Below the pieces are notes generated by a model. It saw only the letters and a program-made list of their open reading frames with translations, searched no databases and was not told the DNA's origin. Shown piece by piece: positions 1-7,206 of a stretch of 64,000 nt of DNA; the first letter of the stretch is position 1, and the number at the start of each line of letters is the position of its first letter. The DNA is from Parvularcula sp. (GTDB lineage Bacteria > Pseudomonadota > Alphaproteobacteria > Caulobacterales > Parvularculaceae): contig PAIP01000075.1 of the NCBI GenBank assembly GCA_002704915.1, positions 39,242 to 103,241 on the forward strand, in the 5' to 3' direction. The position numbers and the translations under genes are program-made.

Positions 1-978
1 GAAGATGACCCGCTGGTTTACGGGAAGACTGCGCAGACCCGCGAATTTGATGAGAAATTCGATTATAATGTGATTGGCGGCGGCGAGGCGGCCCATGCGC
101 TTTATGAAGACCGCAAGGTGGGCACGCTCCTGACGGAGAAAGCGATCGAGTGGGTGCGCGCACGCAAATCAGAACCGTTCTTTTTGTATTTCGCTACGAC
201 CAACATACACCATCCATTTACGCCCGCGCCGCAATTTATCGGCACAAGCGGGGCCGGTCGTTATGGCGACTTCATTCACGAACTGGACTGGATGATCGGG
301 GAATTGCTCGCCGCATTAGACGAGGAGGGGCTGGCGGACAACACCCTTGTTCTGTTCATCAGCGATAATGGGGCGATGTTCAATCGCGGCGGTCAAACGG
401 CGTGGGAGGCTGGACACCGGCCGAACGGCGACCTTCTGGGTGTGAAATTCGGCGCCTGGGAGGGAGGTCACAGAGTTCCCTTCATTGCGCGCTGGCCCGG
501 TCATATTTCCGGAGGTGTGAAATCATCTGCGCTGGTTTCCAATGTGGATTTCATGGCGACGCTCGCGGACCTTGTCGGCCATCCGCTTAACCCGACCGAG
601 GCTTCAGACAGCGTCAGTTTTCTGCCGGTTTTACTGGGACGCGAGTCGGGCGGACGGGATCAACTGGTGATGAGCGCGGCGCGACGAGACTTCCTGGCGA
701 TTCGCAAGGGCAAGTGGGTTTATTTAGACGGCCAGGGCGAAGGCGGTTTCGGGGGAACGCGGGTCGGGCAACACACTTTCGCCGGGCCGGCGGCGGCGGC
801 CTTTATGGGGCGGCAGAACAGCGACATTGTCGACGGACGTATACGTAACGACGCGCCTCCTGGTCAGCTCTATGATCTGGAAGCCGACCCGCGGCAGACA
901 GAAAACCTGTACAACGAACGCCCGGAAATCGTTAAAATGATGCAGGAGCAGCTCCGAGCCGAGAAGGCGGTTGATTGA
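1..978 (+). CDS. Sulfatase (arylsulfatase family), C-terminal part; 5' end outside window
   Basis: The reading frame is open from the first base, so this is the C-terminal ~325 residues of a longer protein. Seen: an IHHPFTP segment, the conserved ISDNGAMF block, a KFGAWEGGHRVPFIARWPG block and a late LYDLEADPRQTENL block. These are typical of type I sulfatases, which hydrolyse sulfate esters with a formylglycine nucleophile. The formylglycine-forming Cys/Ser motif lies upstream of the window, so activity and the substrate cannot be judged. The C-terminus looks natural. It belongs to the same integrated element as the integrase at 4806-6182, or to older flanking DNA within it. Family assignment is strong; substrate is unknown. 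Confidence 0.85.
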   Translation, partial: EDDPLVYGKTAQTREFDEKFDYNVIGGGEAAHALYEDRKVGTLLTEKAIEWVRARKSEPFFLYFATTNIHHPFTPAPQFIGTSGAGRYGDFIHELDWMIGELLAALDEEGLADNTLVLFISDNGAMFNRGGQTAWEAGHRPNGDLLGVKFGAWEGGHRVPFIARWPGHISGGVKSSALVSNVDFMATLADLVGHPLNPTEASDSVSFLPVLLGRESGGRDQLVMSAARRDFLAIRKGKWVYLDGQGEGGFGGTRVGQHTFAGPAAAAFMGRQNSDIVDGRIRNDAPPGQLYDLEADPRQTENLYNERPEIVKMMQEQLRAEKAVD

Positions 979-1121
979 GTGTTTCTCGTCAGCGACCATG
1001 AGACAGTTCGGTCAAATTGTTTAAGGAGGATTTCTGGCACATCGTTGCCCGCCATGGGAGAGAACTTGAGACAGAAATCCGGGCCGGAAGGATTGGTCGA
1101 TAGACTTTTATGTCCGGTTTG

Positions 1122-1125
1122 AGGA
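1122..1125. repeat. Target-site duplication AGGA, left copy
   Basis: The tetranucleotide AGGA directly abuts the left inverted repeat of the insertion sequence. The same AGGA follows the right inverted repeat at 2682-2685. The matching pair supports transposition as the origin of the 1126-2681 segment. Confidence 0.6.
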
Positions 1126-1142
1126 GAGGCTGTGTAAAAACG
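1126..1142 (+). repeat. Left terminal inverted repeat of the IS
   Basis: GAGGCTGTGTAAAAACG. It pairs with 2665-2681, differing at one base (A versus G at position 11). Confidence 0.75.
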
Positions 1143-1191
1143 TTTGCGGCCAGAACAGCGTAATTTTTGAATTGAATGCAGCGGGGCGGCT

Positions 1192-2622
1192 TCACGTTGC
1201 TTTGATCGCAGCAATGAGTGACCTTGCACCCATGATCGCAAACATGCGCTTAATATTATAGGCGAGAACGTTGAGGCTCATTTCGGTTTGGACGTTTTTG
1301 AGGCCTTTCATGAGGAAGTGAGTTGCGCCCATCCAGGCCTTTATTGTGCCGAAGGGGTGCTCGACGGGCCGCCTCCGAACGGTCATGGCGTCGCGTTTGT
1401 CCAATTGATCGAGCATGTCATCAATCACGCTCTCATGCTCCCAGCGCTTAATGCGGCGCATGTTGCCGGTGGTGCACCGCGGCTTTAGATGGCAGGTCTC
1501 GCACGTTGTCGTCCAATAAGAGTGAAGCGTCCGGCCATCCTCCACATTCTCAAAGCGATAGGTGAGCTTTTCTCCGGCAGGACATCGATAGACGTTTTCG
1601 GACGCAATGTAAGTAAACTCGTCCTTGCCATAACGACCCGCCGCCCGCGAGTTGGATGTAAGGGGCTTGGGTGCAAACGCCGTGATGTCATTGGTTTTGC
1701 AGGCCACAATTTCCACGCCGCTGAAGTATCCGCGGTCCGCATAGACCTCGAGCGTGTCCCTGCCCATGGCGGTCTTCGCCTTTGCCGCCTGTCGTGACAG
1801 ATGCACTTTGTCGGAGACGATGTTCGACACCTCGTGGCTGACGATCAAACGGTATTCAGTGTCGACGGCGGACTGCACATTATATCCCACCATTCCGATG
1901 TCATGGCTTGTCGCCATGGATCTGGAGTCCGGGTCAGTCAGCGACACTTGATGATGTGGCGAGGCGAGAACTTCAGCCTCCCGCTGCTTCAACTCTGCAA
2001 GTTTTGCCTTCATCGCCGCCAGCTTTTCCTGCATTGAAGCGACTTTGTCTTCTGCGACGACTTCCTCGCGATCAGCATTATCAAGGGCGTTCAGATAATG
2101 CTCGATACTGGCCTCGACCTGGCCGACGCGACGTTTCAATTTTCCCTTGGTGAAGTTTTTTACTCGGGCATTGACCGCTATACACCTTGCACCGTCGATT
2201 GCGGCGATCGCACGGACAAAAATACCAAGCTCCCGACACAAATCGACGAATTTACCGCAAACCGCCTGGATGGCGGGGCCATTGTCTTTTCTGAAGTCGG
2301 CGATCGTCTTGAAGTCAGGTGCCAGTCGCCCCGTCAGCCACATTAGCTCAACATTGCGGCCTGCTTCGCGCTCCAGTCGCCGGCTTGATTGAATGCTGTT
2401 GAGGTAGCCGTAGAGATAAATCTTCAGAAGCGTTGAGGGATGATAGGCAGGTCGGCCAGTCGCTTTCGGCTGTACGCGTTCAAAACCCAACTCAGCCAGA
2501 TTCAGCTCATCAATGAAGGCGTCGATAACTCGAACGGGATTTTCCCCGTCGATGTAGTCTTCAAGGCTGGCGGGCAATAACGCTTGCTGACTTCGATCTT
2601 CTCCTTCAACAAATCGGCGCAT
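1192..2622 (-). CDS. IS1182 family transposase
   Basis: A 476-residue DDE transposase. The N-terminus (LLPASLEDYIDGENPVRVID) and the block GRPAYHPSTLLKIYLYGYLN, followed by SSRRLEREAGRNVELMWLTG and PDFKTIADFRKDN, are hallmarks of the IS1182/IS5-like transposase family. A DRGYFSG motif (second acidic residue region) and a C-terminal segment ending in an RRRPVEHPFGTIKAWMG-type block are present. The length is usual for the family and there is no frameshift. It catalyses cut-and-paste movement of its own element through the inverted repeats seen at both ends. The start is the ATG close to the right inverted repeat. Confidence 0.93.
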   Translation of the reverse strand: MRRFVEGEDRSQQALLPASLEDYIDGENPVRVIDAFIDELNLAELGFERVQPKATGRPAYHPSTLLKIYLYGYLNSIQSSRRLEREAGRNVELMWLTGRLAPDFKTIADFRKDNGPAIQAVCGKFVDLCRELGIFVRAIAAIDGARCIAVNARVKNFTKGKLKRRVGQVEASIEHYLNALDNADREEVVAEDKVASMQEKLAAMKAKLAELKQREAEVLASPHHQVSLTDPDSRSMATSHDIGMVGYNVQSAVDTEYRLIVSHEVSNIVSDKVHLSRQAAKAKTAMGRDTLEVYADRGYFSGVEIVACKTNDITAFAPKPLTSNSRAAGRYGKDEFTYIASENVYRCPAGEKLTYRFENVEDGRTLHSYWTTTCETCHLKPRCTTGNMRRIKRWEHESVIDDMLDQLDKRDAMTVRRRPVEHPFGTIKAWMGATHFLMKGLKNVQTEMSLNVLAYNIKRMFAIMGARSLIAAIKAT

Positions 2623-2664
2623 TTCAACCTTCTAAGAGACCAAAAAACGCTAATCTGATTTGCC

Positions 2665-2681
2665 CGTTTTCACACAGCCTC
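2665..2681 (-). repeat. Right terminal inverted repeat of the IS
   Basis: Read on the minus strand this is GAGGCTGTGTGAAAACG, the partner of 1126-1142. AGGA follows directly at 2682-2685. Confidence 0.75.
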
Positions 2682-2720
2682 AGGATTTTGGAGGGATCTT
2701 CGCGAGCGTCTTGCTGGATT

Positions 2721-2978
2721 TTAGTGGCTCGGCTTTTGTTCCGCCAGACGCACTCCAGGCCCACCGCCATTGGCGTCGATAAATGCAACGCCGGCATCTT
2801 CCAGCGCGGCCTGGATCGCAGCGAGATTATTTCGGTTTGGTGTGCGGCGGCCGTTTTCAAAATCGACGATAACACTTCTCGAAACCGAAGCGGCCTCCGC
2901 CAAAGTTGCTTGATCCATGTCCACGAGGCCGCGGGCTGCTCTGCATTGATCTGCGGAAATAGTCATTTTGACTGACAT
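2721..2978 (-). CDS. XRE-family helix-turn-helix regulator
   Basis: A short 85-residue protein that is almost entirely a Cro/C1-type DNA-binding domain. The order is a QCRAARGLVDMDQATLAEAA helix pair, SRSVIVDFENGRRTPN (recognition helix and the typical E-N/G-R turn) and an ALEDAGVAFID tail. It lacks a separate ligand domain. It is divergent from the two unknown genes at 3100-3953, with a palindrome and a promoter between them, so it is most likely the local repressor of those genes and of itself. It lies in the integrated element next to the IS. A role in element maintenance or as an antitoxin-like regulator is possible but not shown. Confidence 0.85.
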   Translation of the reverse strand: MSVKMTISADQCRAARGLVDMDQATLAEAASVSRSVIVDFENGRRTPNRNNLAAIQAALEDAGVAFIDANGGGPGVRLAEQKPSH

Positions 2979-2990
2979 TAGCCTTTTTGA

Positions 2991-3019
2991 TTGACTTTAA
3001 GTCGGAACTCAGTCATATT
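2991..3019 (+). promoter_or_regulatory. Predicted promoter with overlapping palindrome, XRE/unknown-gene intergenic
   Basis: A TTGACT (2991-2996) and CATATT (3014-3019) pair is separated by 17 bp, a good sigma70-like spacing for rightward transcription of the genes from 3100. The -35 overlaps the odd-centred palindrome GACTTTAAGTC (2993-3003). A second half-site-like TGACT and AGTCA occur nearby. This is a plausible operator for the divergent XRE protein. Prediction from sequence only. Confidence 0.45.
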
Positions 3020-3099
3020 GTCTAACACAGATTACTCGTGCGCGGGGCACCTCCGCACGAAGGGCGACGATTCGCGCAAAAAAGCGAGGAAGCCTTAAG

Positions 3100-3384
3100 A
3101 TGACCAATCGCCGAAAATCCACGTTGTCGCGAAACCGCCGCGTGTTTGCGCGCAAGGGTAAGGGGGAGGGCAATGCGCTAAATACCGTTGATATCTCCGA
3201 CCGGCTTTACACCGTCATGGCGGAACTTTTCGTCGTCTCCGACGCTGTCGCCGGAAGCGAGCTTGATGGCCCTAAAGTGAGCGGCTTGCGGATGATCCTT
3301 TATCGTCAGATCGACGAGATCAGAAGCCTCAAAGACATCATCCACCCGCGGACGCCACGGAAAACCGAGGAGGCCGCATCATGA
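3100..3384 (+). CDS. Hypothetical protein, element-encoded
   Basis: 94 residues, not recognised. The N-terminus is very basic (RKSTLSRNRRVFARKGKG), followed by an amphipathic helical stretch (DISDRLYTVMAELFVVSDAV) and a second helix (GLRMILYRQIDEIRSLKDIIH). No signal peptide or membrane segment. A GAGGAA ribosome-binding site precedes the ATG. Its stop overlaps the start of the next gene by 4 bp, so the two are translationally coupled. The basic N-terminus might bind nucleic acid, but this is a guess. Divergent from the XRE regulator. Confidence 0.6.
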   Translation: MTNRRKSTLSRNRRVFARKGKGEGNALNTVDISDRLYTVMAELFVVSDAVAGSELDGPKVSGLRMILYRQIDEIRSLKDIIHPRTPRKTEEAAS

Positions 3385-3953
3385 CGACTCGCCGCACAAT
3401 TTTGCAGGGCGTCGCCTCACTGGTCGCCCCCGCTGAAATAGAAATTGGAGGAGGGCCTGACGCTTCGCTAAGCGACTCGCCCTTCGGCATCCTGATCGAC
3501 GAATATCGCCAAATGGTCGATCAGCTCGACGGCTTGTTCGCCATCCGCAATCGGGTCGAAGAAATGGTCAGCGCCAGGAATGGTAATTTTAGCGACTGCC
3601 CGGAACTTGACGTTATCGACCAGAAAGCAAACGCTTGGTATCAGACTGAGAAAGAGATGATCCGGCTTGCCTCGCGCACTCGCGCAGCATCTGTCGATGA
3701 GGTCGTCCAGAAGTTGATCTTGTGGCGGCTCATGGACTTTGACCGGGGAGGCTTCGACGAACCACGCGACATGATTCCCTTTTCAGCCTATCGGGATCTA
3801 CTGCTGATAGCCGGAAGAGAGTCGCTGACGCCGGACGCAGACGAAAAAGCCCTGGCAATTGTGTGGGACGATGAAGCGTTTAACTACTGCGCCAACAATG
3901 ATGATGATTTTGACGATGATGGAGCGTTTTACGGCGAAGACGAAAAAGAGTGA
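3381..3953 (+). CDS. Hypothetical acidic protein, coupled to the preceding gene
   Basis: 190 residues, not recognised. The middle part is helical (ILIDEYRQMVDQLDGLFAIRNRVEEMV and WYQTEKEMIRLASRTRAASVDEVVQKLILWRLMDF) and the C-terminus is strongly acidic, with a run of Asp and Glu. The start overlaps the previous gene by ATGA. No transmembrane segment; the first 20 residues (MTTRRTILQGVASLVAPA) faintly resemble a twin-Arg leader but lack a clear hydrophobic core. Small acidic proteins carried next to XRE regulators and integrases are common in mobile elements. The function is unknown. Confidence 0.6.
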   Translation: MTTRRTILQGVASLVAPAEIEIGGGPDASLSDSPFGILIDEYRQMVDQLDGLFAIRNRVEEMVSARNGNFSDCPELDVIDQKANAWYQTEKEMIRLASRTRAASVDEVVQKLILWRLMDFDRGGFDEPRDMIPFSAYRDLLLIAGRESLTPDADEKALAIVWDDEAFNYCANNDDDFDDDGAFYGEDEKE

Positions 3954-4024
3954 GCAACGGGGTTTGCCGGAGCCGTTTGCGCTAATGAACAAAGCGAATG
4001 TCTGCCGGTGATGTTAAGGTTTCT

Positions 4025-4834
4025 CTAGTGACCTTTGGACCGAAGAATTTCGCCGATTTTGCGCTGGATCGTCGCAACACTTGGAAGATCGGATTCATCA
4101 AACTCCCCAGCGGCGCGCTTCCATGCCTCATAGGCAAGCAGTTTTTTCGGAAGATTGGGGTTTTCTGTTCGAAGTTCCAGCAGAGCTTTAGTGATGTTGC
4201 GCCATGCGGCCTTCTGCGGCCGGCCGCGGGTGCTTTGTAACGAGTCCAACTGTCTTACTTTTTCGAGGTTCGCTACGAGTTTTGCACAGCCATCCTCTTC
4301 AAGAAAGGGCGGTAGGGGGATTTGGCGCAGCGTAAACCAGCGGCGCAATTTATCACGCGGCACATAGATTTCTTCGAGATAGCGCCGTCCGGCCTTCGGG
4401 TAGTGATCGAAAGGAATCTTGGTGAGCGCCGCGAACGCCTCTTCCTGACCTTCGGGTCTGGCTATGTCGTGCAGCAGGTCATGCCATTGCGAAGCTTCGC
4501 CGGGCAGCGCGTCGAGCGATTCCATGACGCTGGCGATGGTCATCCGGTTTGCCCCGAAATATTGCTGCGGTTTCGGCGAGAGTTTCCGTTGGGCGGGTGT
4601 CAGTTGCGCTGGCGGCATCTCTATGGGCGCGTGGAGCCAGTTTTGGGGGGCTACACGCGCAACTTTATCGCACATGTCGATGGGCGAGGGATCGAATGCG
4701 CCGGAGAAGACGGCGCGCGCCAGCATGTCCGTGATGTCGGCGCTGTCGAGGCCGGGATGGTTTTCAGCGGCAAGCCTTGCGGCCCGGCCGAGTTTCAGGA
4801 AACATTCATCGAACGGCGAAATGTAAGACGGCAT
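4025..4834 (-). CDS. Hypothetical protein downstream of integrase
   Basis: 269 residues from the ATG at 4834, which has a GAGGA ribosome-binding site 8 nt upstream. An in-frame ATG at 4849 lacks a good site. It overlaps the 3' end of the integrase by 29 bp on the same strand, so the two are cotranscribed. Soluble and largely helical. The C-terminal third (WRNITKALLELRTENPNLPKKLLAYEAWKRA, then SVATIQRKIGEILR) looks like a small helical domain of the kind found in phage or island accessory proteins. No catalytic motif was recognised. It could be an excision or accessory factor, which is an inference from position only. Confidence 0.6.
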   Translation of the reverse strand: MPSYISPFDECFLKLGRAARLAAENHPGLDSADITDMLARAVFSGAFDPSPIDMCDKVARVAPQNWLHAPIEMPPAQLTPAQRKLSPKPQQYFGANRMTIASVMESLDALPGEASQWHDLLHDIARPEGQEEAFAALTKIPFDHYPKAGRRYLEEIYVPRDKLRRWFTLRQIPLPPFLEEDGCAKLVANLEKVRQLDSLQSTRGRPQKAAWRNITKALLELRTENPNLPKKLLAYEAWKRAAGEFDESDLPSVATIQRKIGEILRSKGH

Positions 4835-6182
4835 GGCGTTTATCCTCATACTCTACAGGTTCATCATCGGGTCTTTCTTTCACTTCAGTTTTGTGCTGAC
4901 GGCCCTCGGTTGGCATCGCGTCGCGGATAAAAGCGACGGCTCGTTCCGCTAGCGCTGCGCGAGCGTCCTCTGCATAGTGGATGTAACGTTGCGACGTTGA
5001 GAGCTTGCGGTGACCGAGCGCCGCCATGATCTCGGCGGCCTGAGCGCCCTGCATCGCCATGTGAGTTGCGAGGGAATGGCGCAAACCATGAAGGCCGATT
5101 CCTTCAGGGAGTTTCGCTTCGGTCCGCACGGCTCGCCAGTCTTTGGTGACATTGATGCATCCGGGCTCGCCTTTTCGGGAGACTGGATAAACGCGGCCCG
5201 CTGCGTCTTTGCGCATAGGCGGAAAGACCGGCCCGTCAGGTGGGCCGCTTGGCTGGCGCGATAGAATTGCGCGCGCCAGTTCAGGCAGCCCGATGATGCG
5301 TGATTTCGCCGTCTTCTTCCCGGTCTTGTGCCGCTTGGAGGATTTAATGATGACGCCGCGCTGCAGGTCGATCTCACTCCAGAGAAGTCCAGTGATTTCG
5401 CTGCGCCGTGCGCCAGTAAGGGCGATTAGCCGGAATATGTCAGCCACAGCGGGCCGGATGCGGCTTTCACGTTCCATCGTGTCGAGGGTTTCGAACAGGC
5501 GCCGGTAATCCTCAGCATCACGCATGACGATATCGCGCTCGCCGTCGCCGCCTTTGTCTACGTCTCGGGCGGGGTTCTTATCGACCAGCCCTTCCTTTCC
5601 AGCCCAAGAATAAATCGCCGCCAGAATACGCATGGATTGTCGCGCGGTCCCTTCGCCGCCGCGAACGATGGAGCGTGCTCGCCAACCGGTTTTTACGTTT
5701 CTTGCCGTCTTTCCGGTAGTGATTTCCCGGCGGGTTTTTTTTACCTGCTCGGTAGTCAGCTTGCGGGCGAATTTCTTGCCGAGCAGGGGGCGCAGGTGGT
5801 TCTCGATTCTGCCTTTGTCCGTTTCGCGCGTGCTCTTTGCCTTTTCTTTGAAAGTCTCGCTTGCGAGATAGGCGTCGAAGAGTTCCCCGACCGACATTTC
5901 CGCTTGTGCGACTTTTTTCTCCTCCAGCGGATCGCCGCCCTTGCGGACGCATTCGGACATTTCCTGCGCGCGCTGGCGCGCCTGATCCAGCGTTAGAGAC
6001 TCAACCTTTCCGATGGTGGCGCGCCGGCTGCGGCCTTCCGCCGTCCGGTATTGGAAGACGAAACTTTTCCTGCCGCTAGGGAAAACCGAAAGCCCGAAGC
6101 CCCATGGTTTTTCGTCCCAGACATAGTAGCGCTCGGTTTTTGTTTGGGAGGAGGCGATCAGGCTCTTGGTGATCCGGGGCAT
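4806..6182 (-). CDS. Tyrosine-type site-specific recombinase (island integrase, DUF4102 N-terminus)
   Basis: 458 residues. Residues 1-90 form the arm-binding DUF4102-like domain of P4-type integrases (WDEKPWGFGLSVFPSGRKSF), followed by a SAM-like core-binding domain and the catalytic domain. The catalytic residues are readable: Arg259 in TGARRSE, His365 and Arg368 in GLHGLRHSLATH, His391 in ALGHRK and the nucleophile Tyr400 in STSQRYIHY. Such enzymes insert genomic islands into the 3' ends of tRNA genes. A 3' tRNA-Asp fragment lies 196 bp upstream of the start, as expected. The gene reads inward, away from the attachment site. It looks intact. Confidence 0.93.
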   Translation of the reverse strand: MPRITKSLIASSQTKTERYYVWDEKPWGFGLSVFPSGRKSFVFQYRTAEGRSRRATIGKVESLTLDQARQRAQEMSECVRKGGDPLEEKKVAQAEMSVGELFDAYLASETFKEKAKSTRETDKGRIENHLRPLLGKKFARKLTTEQVKKTRREITTGKTARNVKTGWRARSIVRGGEGTARQSMRILAAIYSWAGKEGLVDKNPARDVDKGGDGERDIVMRDAEDYRRLFETLDTMERESRIRPAVADIFRLIALTGARRSEITGLLWSEIDLQRGVIIKSSKRHKTGKKTAKSRIIGLPELARAILSRQPSGPPDGPVFPPMRKDAAGRVYPVSRKGEPGCINVTKDWRAVRTEAKLPEGIGLHGLRHSLATHMAMQGAQAAEIMAALGHRKLSTSQRYIHYAEDARAALAERAVAFIRDAMPTEGRQHKTEVKERPDDEPVEYEDKRHAVLHFAVR

Positions 6183-6209
6183 TCACCGCTCGCTTTCGTC
6201 CGTTCCGGT

Positions 6210-6249
6210 CTTGCTTACCCAGACGCTGGGTAAGCGTATGGTAAGCAAG
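6210..6249. repeat. Nested inverted repeats upstream of integrase
   Basis: CTTGCTTACC (6210-6219) is perfectly inverted as GGTAAGCAAG at 6240-6249. Inside it, CTTACCCAG (6214-6222) is inverted as CTGGGTAAG at 6226-6234. The unit GGTAAGC/GGGTAAG is thus present in several orientations between the integrase start and the attachment core. This is the place where arm-type integrase sites or an autoregulatory operator are expected. Function inferred from position. Confidence 0.5.
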
Positions 6250-6377
6250 ATCGCTCAAATCGGGGCGAATTGTAGCATTACCTCCGGACTGCGTCATCAA
6301 TATAATACTTTTATTTTCAGATATTTATCCAACTTCAGCAAATTCAGGCAAACACGCGCAAATTACTTACCGCTGCA

Positions 6378-6422
6378 CTGTCACGCCGGAGGTCGCGGGT
6401 TCAAGTCCCGTCACTCGCGCCA
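6378..6422 (+). other. Attachment site: 3' fragment of tRNA-Asp(GTC)
   Basis: The 45 nt match the 3' half of a tRNA. They show a CTGTCAC anticodon loop with anticodon GTC (6380-6382), the 3' strand of the anticodon stem, an AGGTC variable loop, a T arm with GGTTCAAGTCC, the acceptor 3' strand CACTCGC, discriminator G and encoded CCA. The bases upstream (CTGCA and beyond) cannot form the anticodon stem, D arm or acceptor 5' strand, so this is not a working tRNA gene. It is the duplicated attB core left at the distal end of an element that inserted into tRNA-Asp. The restored gene should lie left of the window. Confidence 0.8.
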
Positions 6423-6439
6423 TTTTCTTCAAGAAAATG
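6421..6439 (+). terminator. AT-rich perfect hairpin directly after the tRNA fragment
   Basis: CATTTTCTT and AAGAAAATG form a 9-bp perfect inverted repeat around one base (6421-6439), touching the CCA end. It is probably the original tRNA transcription terminator, now behind the fragment. The following T-rich stretch starts only ~15 nt later, so termination is plausible but not certain. Confidence 0.4.
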
Positions 6440-6877
6440 AACACCTTATTAGTTTTCAATTTTTTCGGAATTTTGGTTGAGCCTTGCGGGGTACCACCGG
6501 GGTACCAAATTTTCATGCAACATTCTGGGGACAATTTTTTCGTTTTGTTCGCCTAAGCTCCCTTGGACAGGGGTGATTCTACGTTAATCAGAACTAGCTG
6601 TTGATTGATCGAGGAGCCGAACCGTCGTCATTGATTGAGACGTGTGCAATAAACGAAAAGCACGTCTGCCAACATAGTGATTTTGCTTCTTTGACAGGAA
6701 GAAAACAGGCGACTTCTAACGCTCTCGAGCGGGTGACACTGCAAACTGTTGAGTGCGCTCCCCGGGACCGTCGTCGAAGTCTTTTCTGCTGCGCATAGGA
6801 AGCTTTACTGCCCCTATGGCTGCGTTCTCGATACCCGGAACATTTTGATATTGTCGCAGTATTTTTGCACGCTTGCT
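6440..6877. other. Gene-poor interval between attachment site and CMD gene
   Basis: About 440 bp with no convincing coding region. It begins AT-rich and contains a short tandem GGGGTACCA motif (around 6489-6507). The frames that stay open are broken into pieces and show no family features. It marks the transition from the integrated element to the nitrate-respiration block. Confidence 0.5.
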
Positions 6878-7204
6878 TTATGCGGCAGGTTTTCCGTCTG
6901 TAATATCTTTGATCCAGCTAAGCCCGGCGACACCCTGCGGAAAACCGAGCGTTGTCATCGCGAGCAAGGCGACATGTTTGATTTCTTCTTTGGTGAGTCC
7001 CTCAGACAATGCTTGGCGCGCGTGGGAGTGGACAGCACCTTCCGAGCGACCGCCTATCGCCAGCGCTAGGTTAACGAGGCGGCGTGTTTTAGCGTCGAGC
7101 GGACCCGCGTCAGAAATCGCCTTGCCGAAAGCGGCGTAAGCCTTCCAAATCTCGGGATAGGCTTCGGCGATGTTGCCGGCGGCGGCTGGAAGCTTTTCTG
7201 ACAT
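6878..7204 (-). CDS. Carboxymuconolactone decarboxylase (CMD) family protein
   Basis: 108 residues, the usual size of a single-domain CMD/AhpD-like protein. The central helix pair with LVNLALAIGGRSEGAVHSHARQAL and the following EEIKHVALLAMTTLGFPQGVAGL are typical of the fold. The CxxC pair used by AhpD-type peroxidase-linked proteins is absent (EGAVHSH at that site), so a disulfide reductase role is unlikely. It starts 2 nt after the stop of the Crp/Fnr regulator, with an AGGA site inside the regulator's last codons, so the two form an operon. Small CMD genes often accompany nitrogen-oxide regulons. The reaction here is unknown. Confidence 0.8.
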   Translation of the reverse strand: MSEKLPAAAGNIAEAYPEIWKAYAAFGKAISDAGPLDAKTRRLVNLALAIGGRSEGAVHSHARQALSEGLTKEEIKHVALLAMTTLGFPQGVAGLSWIKDITDGKPAA

Positions 7205-7206
7205 GA

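Larger units (their letters stand above)
1126..2681 (-). mobile_element. IS1182-type insertion sequence, complete
   Basis: A 1556-bp segment bounded by inverted repeats. The left end begins GAGGCTGTGTAAAAACG and the right end, read on the minus strand, begins GAGGCTGTGTGAAAACG: 16 of 17 positions match. AGGA duplications flank it. It contains a single intact transposase gene on the minus strand. The element sits between the sulfatase and the XRE regulator and does not visibly interrupt either. Both ends and the gene look intact, so it may still be mobile or be a recent arrival. Confidence 0.85.

Noticed and set aside
989..1121. Gene remnant between sulfatase and IS
   Set aside because: A short frame (LFKEDFWHIVARHGREL) looks protein-like but is too brief to name and is open by chance in other frames too.
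6361..6422. A complete tRNA-Asp gene
   Set aside because: Only the 3' half pairs; the upstream bases cannot form the D arm, the acceptor 5' strand or the anticodon stem.
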